From contig NC_047073.1 in the NCBI RefSeq assembly GCF_902459465.1, forward strand, positions 1 to 64,000: a stretch of 64,000 nucleotides of DNA, given 5' to 3'. Shown here piece by piece: positions 58,801 to 64,000 of the stretch. The DNA comes from Asterias rubens (taxonomy: Eukaryota > Echinodermata > Asteroidea > Forcipulatida > Asteriidae). Within the stretch, counting starts at the first letter, position 1. Each line of letters begins with the position of its first letter. A model generated the notes under the pieces. That model was not told where the DNA came from. It ran no database searches and saw only the letters and a program-made list of their open reading frames with translations. A program made the translations under genes and the position numbers.

Positions 58801-61800
58801 TAACCTATTGACAGACTAACACTGCATATAAGACACACAAAGACAAAGACAAGGAAGAACAAGGACAGACGAACCTGAGTGTAGGTGTACAAACAATATA
58901 CCCAATGAATTGACCATTAAAGTATACTAATAGTTGATCATTATCATCTTACCCTGTAGCAGCATTTGACCCGTATTAAGCGACTGCCACAATCACATAT
59001 ATCCTTCTGTTTGAGTATTAACTGCATATCATCAGATTCCAACAGCGCCTTGTACACACTCAACTGAAGCTCAGATAACTTGCAGAATACTACTTTCTCC
59101 TCTATCAATACACAAAAATAACAAAAGTTCAATCATCAAATAATAAAAACAGTAATTGATTTTTATATAGCACTTTATCACAGCTCGAAGAGTGTCTCAA
59201 AACTTTTCCATCATTATTGGTCATTGAGCCTTAAATCATTCCTTAAACATCACCTCCCTGGGGAGTATACAGCCGGTGCTGTAAGTTACTGCGCTCCAAG
59301 CTAATCAGTCACATAAACCACCTGATTAACCACCAGAGCTTGAGTCTGATGCTCTTATCCACTTGGCCACGACACCCCAAAATGTTCAACAGATTTATTC
59401 AATAAATGACATGGAACATTAAAGGCGTCCAGTGCTCTTAGTGTTATTTTTTCTTCTCCGTAGAACATGCTATTGTCATTATTTTTTCATGATAGTATGG
59501 AAATGCAAATCTTTTTAAAAGCAGAAATTGGATTACCTTTTTGTGGTAGTTGGTGACTGATCAAGTCTTTAGTGCGACGTATCATCATTAGATCCCTCAG
59601 CTCAGCAAACTGCTCAGATACTAGAAAGAAGCCAACATCAGAAACAAATGCGTAAGATTTGAAACTTTGCATTGTGTACAGGTGCTGTATATCGCTCGGG
59701 GAAACAAGTGTCATGACTTCCGAACCCACACTCTGCCAAACAGAATCACAAGGGCTTGAGTTTGGAGCTCTTATCCGACACCCTTTGTAGGAACTGAACA
59801 GGTTTATGGGTCAAAACTGCTCAAATACTAAAAAGCCAATGTCCTAAATAAATAAGCGCTAGTTCATGATATCAAATAAAATATCTCTTAAAACAGACAT
59901 CATACGCCTCTCTTAATATTTATGCATGAGGTACGTCACAATGCTAACTCAAAACAAAGCGATGGGCGCAGCCACTGCAAGTGATGGGGAACGTGCGCCC
60001 ATAGCCTCATTTTGGGTAAGAATTATGACGTCATGCATAAGTATTAAGAGAGGCGTTATACTGATTCATTTACATCTCTGCACCAAACAATCAACCACAA
60101 ACATGGTATTCATTTACATCTCTGCACCAAACAATCAACCACAAACATGGTATTCATTTACATCTCTGCACCAAACAATCAACCACAAACATGGTATTCA
60201 TTTACATCTCTGCACCAAACAATCAACCACAAACATGGTATTCATTTACATCTCTGCACCAAACAATCAACCACAAACATGGTATTCATTTACATCTCTG
60301 CACCAAACAATCAACCACAAACATGGTATTCATTTACATCTCTGCACCAAACAATCAACCACAAACATGGTATTCATTTACATCTCTGCACCAAACAATC
60401 AACCACAAACATGGTATTCATTTACATCTCTGCACCAAACAATCAACCACAAACATGGTATTCATTTACATCTCTGCACCAAACAATCAACCACAAACAT
60501 GGTATTCATTTACATCTCTGCACCAAACAATCAACCACAAACATGGTATTCATTTACATCTCTGCACCAAACAATCAACCACAAACATGGTATTCATTTA
60601 CATCTCTGCACCAAACAATCAACCACAAACATGGTATTCATTTTCAGTTGCACATGTTTATTAGGAGAGATCTGATAAAGTCTGTACCAACCTTTTCTAC
60701 TCTCAGCTAACTCCCGTTTGCTGGCATCAAACTTTTGGCCCTTGGATATAGGAACTTCAAACTTATCTTTGAAGTTCGCCCATGAACCCAAACTGTTTGG
60801 GATGGCCCTGAAATTAATAAAATGGTAATAATAATATTCATAATAGTAGGGTATAATAGTTTGGGAAGCTAATGATCCTTACTCAAAGCTGAGAAGGTGA
60901 AATGTGAAGGATGTGGCTACAAGGTGTTTCAAAAGATACCACAATACAATAATAAGAAGCAATCAACAATCTGAAATTTCAATCATTATAAAGTGAATAC
61001 CAGTATCAGTCCTCAATCAAAGAGTTTTTGAAGTATCTAAAGACTTCCAAAAGTTCTTTTGTACATTTCATTTGGTGAAATTAAAATAAGAAGCAAGTAT
61101 ACAATTATGGGTAGGATTTGTAACTTTGCATGGTGAAAATATGACAAAGTAAAAGGTTTGCGCAACACCATGTAATGATAATCCCTAAATGAGTTGGGGT
61201 GAATCTAAAAAGAACCGTTGGTTTTGACATTTTGATCAGTATGCTCTGATCATCTTCTGAAGAAAGCTGGACTCTGATGCTGCATGCTGCGTAAAACGAT
61301 TACGCACAAAGTCCTGAACAAATATTTCAAAGGCTGGTTGTGCGGTGTATTAGTTTAAAAACTAGAGGATGGAAATTAATTTACTCAAAATAAAAGTGAT
61401 TTTAATGGTTAATGTGACGCAAACTAATGATACACTTACCAATCGAGAACACACCATAGCTCAGATACTTTATTCTGCAGAGCTGTTCCTGTCAAACCAT
61501 AGCGACACATTGTATTGATGTCCTTCAAAGCTTTAGTGATCTGGGACCCTGGCTCCTACAGTAGAGTAATAAACACATCTTATTATAAATAACAAACTGG
61601 GACCCTGGCTCCTACAGTAGAGTAATAAACACATTGTATTACAAATAACAGACCTTGCTATACAGTGATCAAGTACATTGTAAATTGTTCATACATGTAC
61701 TGGTTTGTACATGTTAAAACAAAAACAAATATCACAGTGTTAATAATAATAAAGACTTGTAAATATCACAGTGTTAATAATAATAAAGACTTGTAAATAT

Positions 61801-63395
61801 CACAGTGTTAATAATAATAAAGACTTGTAAATATCACAGTGTTAATAATAATAAAGACTTGTAAATATCACAGTGTTAATAATAATAAAGACTTGTAAAT
61901 ATCACAGTGTTAATAATAATAAAGACTTGTAAATATCACAGTGTTAATAATAATAAAGACTTGTAAATATCACAGTGTTAATAATAATAAAGACTTGTAA
62001 TGCGCACTTGCTAAGTGTTCAAGGCCCAGTAGAAACAAAAACGAAGCGAAAGAAAAACAGACAAAACAAAATTAGTCCTTGAAAACCTGTGCAGAAGATA
62101 AGTTTTGAGAAGAGATTTGAATGTTGTGGTACAAAGACAAGATCTAAGATTAAGTGGTAGAGAATTCCAGATGCGTGGCTCAGCTGAAGAAAAAGACGTG
62201 TCACTCCAGGAGTGTTGAGACTTGGGTTCTATCAAAGCCCGAGAAGAATGTCTGTAACAATATCGAGTTTGTTTGTTTGTTTGTTTGCTTGTTTGTTTTA
62301 TTTACAATCATACAACAATTAATTGTTGACCCAATGCACTTGACCAATAAATCTTGGCTGCACCATTTTGAGAGTGAGTTTAAATTTGACTCCAAAACGG
62401 CAGCTTAGGGACAGACAGTATTTACAGACAAAATATACCTTGATTTTATGGACTTCATCCACAATGACTCCAGCCCACTTCAACTTCAGCAATGAGTCCT
62501 GTCAAATTCAATGTTCAATCAATATTTATTATTACAAAAGCATCTTTTTATATTTTAAATTAACATAATTTCATGAGGAAAAACTGTACATTGGGAGTTC
62601 CCTAATTATTTACTTAATATTTGCTTTAACATTATATTCATGTAAGGATCAGCCAAGTGCGCCCCCATTGTTGAACTTCTAAAAATTTTACTGTGAGTAT
62701 TGTTTTACGTTTTAATCCTCTTTGTATACCTGAATTACTGTGAATTTTAGGGTCATGTTTGGATCGCATTATTTATAGATCGTGTGTAGTGTGTCCGTCC
62801 GTGTGTGTAGCATGGAAGCCACATGTTTGACCTTTCTGTGAACTTTTACTGTGCACTGTGTATTGACATGCTGTAATGTACATACTGTAGTGTTGTAACT
62901 TTTTGTGTTGGGTTACCATTAAACCTACACATGAGAAGTTTATTTGATATATTTTAGCTGTCATTGACTGGCATTTATTTATGATTGACTGTATTTTGGC
63001 GATTTCTCGTCCTTTATTCATTAGAGGACCGGCTCTCCATTCCCGTGTCTCTACATTAACAATATATTAATTTTCTAAACTTAAATGCACTTTTGACTAC
63101 CTTTGTTACCTTTCTATGTACTGATCAATTCTCATATTGTACTATTTTCCAAAAAGAGTATGAAATAAACGTCTTATTTATAACCATTTTAGAACAAAGG
63201 CCTTTCTGATTATTACAAACAGATACTGAGTGGACAATATTACATTAAAATGATAGTTTGGTATTTATAAACAAAGTACTACGATTTAATATTACCATAT
63301 AGATCCTGTATGTTTCATAACTTGTGATTACTGCGTCTAGTTTACCCTTCATGGCTTTCCACAATGTTTCCTGTCTCTCACGTCCATGATACTTA
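42858..63395 (-). CDS. ERCC6L2: ERCC6L2-like SNF2 DNA translocase, 15 exons, 5' part outside window
   Basis: ERCC6L2 is a nuclear SNF2-family ATP-dependent DNA translocase of the Rad54/CSB group, involved in DNA double-strand-break and transcription-linked repair. Exons on the minus strand, 5' to 3': 63395-63296, 62498-62439, 61555-61440, 60807-60692, 59620-59537, 59101-58953, 58079-57843, 56588-56371, 56017-55822, 52763-52611, 50223-50146, 49772-49175, 47510-47356, 46356-46205, 43887-42858. All have GT/AG borders and consecutive phases agree. They encode the DEVH box, [13 protein letters not shown]-like IRRT, the helicase C lobe ([20 protein letters not shown]), an [10 protein letters not shown] block and a C-terminal HEBO-like segment. 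The Walker A and Tudor regions should lie past 64000. Confidence 0.95.
44020..44755. other. intron of ERCC6L2 with long C-runs
   Basis: C homopolymers at 44325-44373 give spurious Pro-rich frames on the plus strand. Nothing else is recognised. Confidence 0.5.
44757..45323 (+). repeat. tandem repeat, 114 bp x 5, with an internal dyad
   Basis: Units start at 44757, 44867, 44981, 45095 and 45209; the first is 110 bp. Each has cttgggatctctgtttgggt answered by aacccaatacacagagacc and atatcccaag, an imperfect hairpin about 60 bp across. Copies 2-5 are nearly identical. ERCC6L2 intron. Confidence 0.93.
45803..46168 (+). mobile_element. TTAA-type MITE family 1, complete copy
   Basis: Left gTTAAAGACAGTGCACAC and right tacctTTAAga, with a small duplication gtgtccagtgtccagt in the right end. 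Its right border is 36 bp from the donor of the ERCC6L2 exon at 46205. Confidence 0.85.
46205..46356 (-). CDS. ERCC6L2: ERCC6L2 exon, [13 protein letters not shown] block
   Basis: 152 nt, acceptor tttctttgacag and donor GTATGA. It reads [20 protein letters not shown], then [14 protein letters not shown] and [17 protein letters not shown]. The GxTPxGIRR ending matches the conserved GETPKGIRRKQF of vertebrate ERCC6L2. Phase 0 in, two bases out. Confidence 0.88.
46428..46449 (+). repeat. C homopolymer
   Basis: About 22 consecutive C. Similar runs lie at 41829-41851 and 44325-44373, all in the same strand orientation as SINE/LINE neighbours. Confidence 0.9.
46490..46570 (-). mobile_element. LINE/SINE 3' tail fragment
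   Basis: Antisense tail of the form aataataatgatattaatac ... cttgtaatgtgcacatatcc ... ttcaaggcgcagt, as at 61980. Confidence 0.5.
46875..47215 (+). mobile_element. SINE-A, near full length (about 340 bp)
   Basis: The tRNA-like head (ggataagagcacctaactca, then gtgtgggttcgag) is followed by the body acacttaacaacatgcttct, ctgtatactccccagggagc and gtttaaggaatgaat, and a tail aaaagcgctatataaaaacg with ttattatcattatt. It is the best complete copy in the window and links the partial heads and tails found elsewhere. ERCC6L2 intron, opposite strand. Confidence 0.75.
47356..47510 (-). CDS. ERCC6L2: ERCC6L2 exon, [10 protein letters not shown] block
   Basis: 155 nt, acceptor ggatcattacag, donor GTAAGA. 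It reads [20 protein letters not shown], then [20 protein letters not shown] and [12 protein letters not shown]. This is one of the most diagnostic ERCC6L2 stretches (vertebrate ECGVAYTHSN, ENHMSRWAARDVFEL, QLPAN). A MITE begins 36 bp upstream of its acceptor. Confidence 0.93.
47546..47922 (+). mobile_element. TTAA-type MITE family 1, complete copy
   Basis: Left aaTTAAAGGCAGTGGACAC, right ttgcctTTAAtaa. The flanking bases differ outside TTAA. It supplies the intron sequence just upstream of the ERCC6L2 acceptor at 47511. Confidence 0.88.
48165..48500. mobile_element. fold-back element, family 3
   Basis: The left arm (caatgtccacagatttacat, ggtttgaagataa, ttaaaatattacttactgag) and the right arm (caacagcacctcagcaagca, cattatcttcaaactgtgta, aatctgtggacattatgttt) are inverted copies of about 130 bp around a short centre. 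Single arms lie at 35270 and 52440. Confidence 0.8.
48505..48790 (+). mobile_element. SINE-A body and tail
   Basis: Headless copy: acacttaaccatgatgcttc, gttggtcctgtgtgttgtgt, cccagtgttcctggtttgat, then gagcgctatttaaagaagcc and an attattact tail. Confidence 0.65.
48927..49232 (-). repeat. 109-bp tandem triplication over an ERCC6L2 exon end and its donor
   Basis: Copies start at 48927, 49036 and 49145 with almost no differences. Each contains the last 53 nt of the exon, the GTGAGT donor and about 30 bp of intron. The copy at 49145 is the working exon end. The other two have a possible acceptor (tattcattgacag) before the 53-nt piece, giving potential cassettes at 49066-49118 and 48957-49009. 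Confidence 0.9.
49175..49772 (-). CDS. ERCC6L2: ERCC6L2 large exon, disordered Ser/Asp-rich linker
   Basis: 598 nt with acceptor tttttagcag or tttttag and donor GTGAGT. It encodes a poorly conserved linker: [19 protein letters not shown], several SDSDSS / DNDDDD runs, basic clusters and NEDAVNDIF at the end, which joins to KEECGVDF of the next exon. Phase 0 in, one base out. An internal stretch at 49673-49695 resembles the joint of the downstream triplication. Confidence 0.85.
50146..50223 (-). CDS. ERCC6L2: ERCC6L2 small exon
   Basis: 78 nt, 26 codons, acceptor gttttcttgacag, donor GTATGT. It reads [20 protein letters not shown] then EYPTSM. Phase 0 on both sides, between KDLIQ and QSQNF. 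Assigned by position, splice sites and phase; the residues are not strongly conserved. Confidence 0.75.
50345..50500 (+). mobile_element. SINE-A tail
   Basis: ggctgtatacgtctggagct, gatttaagaaataaa, then tgctttgagacatggtgtat and aaagcgctaaataaa with a tta-rich end. It belongs with the body seen at 46875. Confidence 0.6.
50560..50660 (+). mobile_element. TTAA-type MITE family 2, left-end remnant
   Basis: TTAAagcatgtggacac, ttttggtaaacagtattg, ccaaggcccatactttgtgt and accacaacttctatatt. It is cut off by the 60-bp satellite. Confidence 0.65.
50677..52362 (+). repeat. satellite, 60 bp x 28
   Basis: The unit contains cgacttcgatcatcaacctc, cttttcacaacacattgttc and cagtaatttctcaacagaca. Identity between copies is very high, with recurring variants (cagaga for cagaca). 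Because 60 is a multiple of three and the unit lacks stops in several frames, open frames of 543 aa (plus) and 515 aa (minus) appear. Neither is a gene. It lies in the ERCC6L2 intron between 50223 and 52611. Confidence 0.97.
52400..52580 (+). mobile_element. fold-back family 3, single arm
   Basis: aaaactacagcacctcagca, agtaatattttaaggtgagc, cattatgttcaagcggtgtg and ggtggacattgtgttttctg follow the right arm of 48165-48500. Confidence 0.7.
52611..52763 (-). CDS. ERCC6L2: ERCC6L2 exon, [10 protein letters not shown] block
   Basis: 153 nt, phase 0 in and out, acceptor cttctttttcag, donor GTAAGA. It reads [20 protein letters not shown], then [20 protein letters not shown] and [11 protein letters not shown]. 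Vertebrate ERCC6L2 has [28 protein letters not shown] and SCLTKDILE here, immediately after the helicase core. Confidence 0.95.
52905..55795 (+). repeat. minisatellite, 35 bp x about 82, with higher-order structure
   Basis: The unit contains gggattagaaccaggggcta and ccaaggctccagtca, with a few recurrent alternative bases (taga/ttga, acc/agc/tcgc, cca/tca/cct, tca/tct). The segment 53821-54140 recurs at 54381-54700, shifted by 560 bp = 16 units. Another segment at 54811-54955 recurs at 55231-55375 (12 units). It ends about 25 bp from the donor of the ERCC6L2 exon at 55822. Confidence 0.96.
55822..56017 (-). CDS. ERCC6L2: ERCC6L2 exon, helicase motifs V and VI
   Basis: 196 nt, acceptor tttgttattgcag, donor GTCAGT. 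It reads [20 protein letters not shown], then [20 protein letters not shown] and [20 protein letters not shown]. The GLGLN (V) and QAxDRAxRIGQ (VI, with the arginine finger) motifs are complete, so the ATPase core appears functional. One base completes the Lys codon of ISTK; it exits in phase 0. Confidence 0.97.
56371..56588 (-). CDS. ERCC6L2: ERCC6L2 exon, helicase motif IV
   Basis: 218 nt, acceptor tttgttgacag, donor GTAAGT. It reads [20 protein letters not shown], then [40 protein letters not shown] and [13 protein letters not shown]. Human ERCC6L2 has KVLLFSYSTKLLDVLE, LDYRRLDGSTKSEERLKIV and CLVSTMAGGLG. The first four motifs line up without gaps. Confidence 0.96.
57060..57310 (-). mobile_element. 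LINE 3' end fragment (CR1/L2-like)
   Basis: Minus strand: an eroded [20 protein letters not shown], then [17 protein letters not shown], the ORF2 C-terminal pattern (WNSLP ... FKxxLKTHLF). The tail is rich in tttataaagcgataaa. ERCC6L2 intron. Confidence 0.6.
57843..58079 (-). CDS. ERCC6L2: ERCC6L2 exon between the helicase lobes
   Basis: 237 nt, 79 codons, acceptor tttttcaaagcag, donor GTAAGT. It reads [20 protein letters not shown], then [20 protein letters not shown], a basic helix, and [11 protein letters not shown]. This is the lobe-joining region (vertebrate TLYLSYLTVLQKVANHVALLQ ... DPKYSGKMKVLQ). Phase 0 throughout. Confidence 0.95.
58150..58460 (+). mobile_element. LINE ORF2 C-terminal fragment
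   Basis: The plus-strand frame reads [20 protein letters not shown], then [20 protein letters not shown] and [12 protein letters not shown]. The [14 protein letters not shown] ... GxxxxxWxxxxxxD pattern is the common C-terminus of endonuclease-RT LINEs. It lies in an ERCC6L2 intron, opposite strand. Confidence 0.75.
58953..59101 (-). CDS. ERCC6L2: ERCC6L2 exon, Cys-rich insert
   Basis: 149 nt, acceptor tattgatag, donor GTAAGA. It reads [20 protein letters not shown], then [20 protein letters not shown] and [10 protein letters not shown]. Vertebrate ERCC6L2 has the same Cys-containing insert (CxCxSG ... NCCYKTN) after DRMVYCSLTDFQKAVYQ. Entry needs one base from the exon upstream; exit is phase 0. 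Confidence 0.95.
59155..59380 (-). mobile_element. SINE-A, most of one copy
   Basis: Complement of the 46875 SINE: head ggccaagtggataagagcat at about 59372, then ccagggaggtgatgtttaag and a tttatatagcactttatcac tail. ERCC6L2 intron. Confidence 0.65.
59537..59620 (-). CDS. ERCC6L2: ERCC6L2 exon, [15 protein letters not shown]
   Basis: 84 nt, acceptor ggcttctttctag, donor GTAATC. It reads [20 protein letters not shown] then SHQLPQK. The RRTK..I..QLP block is the SNF2 segment linking motif III to the second lobe (vertebrate [20 protein letters not shown]). Confidence 0.93.
59705..59785 (-). mobile_element. SINE-A head fragment
   Basis: Complement of gtgtcggataagagctccaa through agagtgtgggttcggaagtc. 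ERCC6L2 intron. Confidence 0.55.
60065..60640 (+). repeat. minisatellite, 44 bp x 13, almost perfect
   Basis: The unit contains ttcatttacatctctgcacc and aaacaatcaaccacaaacat. I see essentially no differences between copies, so the expansion is recent or gene-converted. 44 is not a multiple of three, but the unit lacks stops in all three plus frames, which yields overlapping open frames of 157-249 aa that are not genes. It ends about 50 bp from the donor of the exon at 60692. Confidence 0.96.
60692..60807 (-). CDS. ERCC6L2: ERCC6L2 exon after motif III
   Basis: 116 nt, acceptor attaatttcag, donor GTTGGT. It completes a split Trp codon and reads [20 protein letters not shown], then [18 protein letters not shown]. 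Vertebrate: [38 protein letters not shown]. The donor (AAAAG|GTTGGT) is weak, and a 44-bp minisatellite lies just downstream. Confidence 0.94.
61110..61265 (+). mobile_element. single arm of the gaaaagaaccgtgg fold-back family
   Basis: gcgcaacaccatgtaatgat, tgagttggggtgaatctaaa and cagtatgctctgatcatctt follow the left arm of 11045-11195. Confidence 0.7.
61440..61555 (-). CDS. ERCC6L2: ERCC6L2 exon, motif III (LTGTALQN)
   Basis: 116 nt, acceptor ttactctactgtag, donor GTAAGT. It reads [20 protein letters not shown] then [19 protein letters not shown]. LTGTxxQNxxxELWxxxDW is the SNF2 motif III signature. Two bases out. The acceptor and first 15 nt are duplicated 56 bp upstream in the intron. 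Confidence 0.97.
61541..61652 (-). repeat. 56-bp tandem duplication over a splice acceptor
   Basis: ctgggaccctggctcctaca and gtagagtaataaacacat occur at 61541 and again at 61597. The second copy is in the intron and carries an equal-looking acceptor followed by the same first exon bases. Confidence 0.9.
61735..62000 (+). repeat. minisatellite, 34 bp x about 8
   Basis: The unit is ttaataataataaagacttg plus taaatatcacagtg. The last copy runs straight into the antisense LINE tail gacttgtaatgcgcacttgc, so the array is an expansion of that tail's junction. Confidence 0.93.
61985..62245 (-). mobile_element. LINE 3' end fragment (CR1/L2-like)
   Basis: Minus strand: [20 protein letters not shown], then [19 protein letters not shown], a clear ORF2 C-terminus. 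Its 3' tail continues into the 34-bp array. Confidence 0.75.
62439..62498 (-). CDS. ERCC6L2: ERCC6L2 exon, motif II (DEVH box)
   Basis: 60 nt, acceptor gaatttgacag, donor GTATAT, phase 0 on both sides. It reads [20 protein letters not shown]. DExH is the Mg/ATP-binding Walker B motif; vertebrate ERCC6L2 has LEWSAVIVDEAHRIK. Confidence 0.95.
63296..63395 (-). CDS. ERCC6L2: ERCC6L2 exon, motif Ib region
   Basis: 100 nt, acceptor tttgaattgcag, donor GTAATA. After one base it reads [20 protein letters not shown] then [13 protein letters not shown]. YHGxxR and TxYETxR are the SNF2 motif Ic/Ib elements (vertebrate CEIALTTYETLRL). It is the most 5' exon in the window. Confidence 0.93.
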
Positions 63396-63737
63396 CTGCA
63401 ATTCAAATAACAATAAGGTAAGAAGAATCTATTAACACTAAATAGTAAACATGCGGGTACAACTATGTATAATATCTCTTTTGATGTAGTGTTGGCTCTG
63501 AAAAGTGCCAATGTGGTCTCAACGTTTCCAACAGTCTACTCTGCTTGTCTTCAGGAGAAAGAGCAGAGTATACTATTTGAAATGTCGCGACTGCACCGGC
63601 CAACACTCCCTCAAAAGAGATATTATACATGGACGTACCTGCAAGTTTACTATTTAGTATTAACAGTTTCTTCTAATTCTTCACACCATGCAAAGCTCCA
63701 AAAATCACTTTACAATAATGTAGTTGTCAAGATCACC

Positions 63738-64000
63738 TTAAAGACAGTGGACACTTTTGGTAATTACTCTCCTCATAATAATTATAAGTATAAAACCTTA
63801 CTTTGTGACAAGTAATGGGAAGAGGTTGATAGTATAAAACATGGTGAGAAGCGGCTCCCTCTGAAGTAACATACTTTTTGAGAAAGAAGTAATTTTCCAC
63901 GAATTTAATTTCGAGACCTCACATTTGGAATTTGAGGTCTGGAAATCAAGCATCTGAGAGTACACAATTTTGTGTGACAAGATTGTTTTTCTTTTATTAT
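63738..64000 (+). mobile_element. TTAA-type MITE family 1, runs off the window
   Basis: Left border ccTTAAAGACAGTGGACAC, with family sequence to the window edge. ERCC6L2 intron. Confidence 0.85.

Noticed and set aside
59926..60710. Three overlapping long open frames rich in [12 protein letters not shown] / [12 protein letters not shown]
   Set aside because: A 44-bp perfect minisatellite read in all three frames.

Overview
The window is animal nuclear DNA. Coding sequence is split into short exons with GT/AG borders, introns are AT-rich, and dispersed repeats and minisatellites fill most of the space. I recognise two conserved animal genes, both on the minus strand. Several repeats (TTAA-flanked MITEs, fold-backs, tRNA-headed SINEs) look to me like echinoderm, probably sea-star, families. 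That placement is from memory and is an inference.

Right third (42.9-63.4 kb): the 3' two-thirds of ERCC6L2, a SNF2-type DNA-repair translocase. Fifteen consecutive exons join with matching phases and no frameshift. They run from just before the DExH box to the C-terminal stop at 42858. The N-terminal part, including the Walker A motif, lies beyond position 64000. Introns carry large tandem arrays: 60 bp x 28, 35 bp x about 82, 44 bp x 13, 34 bp x about 8, a 109-bp triplication over a splice donor and a 56-bp duplication over an acceptor. They also hold MITEs, SINEs and LINE tails.

Left part (9.2-18.3 kb, perhaps to 23.9 kb): exons of SMPD4 (neutral sphingomyelinase 3), recognised from the C-terminal membrane anchor, the QPWRY block and the GDPELQPIR block. 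Two exons carry apparent frameshifts and conserved segments appear to be missing, so this copy may be a pseudogene or contain assembly errors.

Middle (24-42 kb): no recognised protein gene. It holds a cluster of TTGTAATGA palindromes (26.7 kb), a five-unit tandem array of about 0.95 kb that repeats one candidate minus-strand exon (28.4-33.2 kb), a related unit at 34.4 kb, and further minisatellites and SINE/LINE fragments.

Far left (0-9 kb): a decayed LINE reverse transcriptase, an unrecognised acidic exon, a second TTAA-flanked MITE family and a fold-back element.

The clearest mobile-element result is a MITE at 31361-31747. Neighbouring tandem units preserve its empty target site. With several other copies this points to TTAA as the target duplication.
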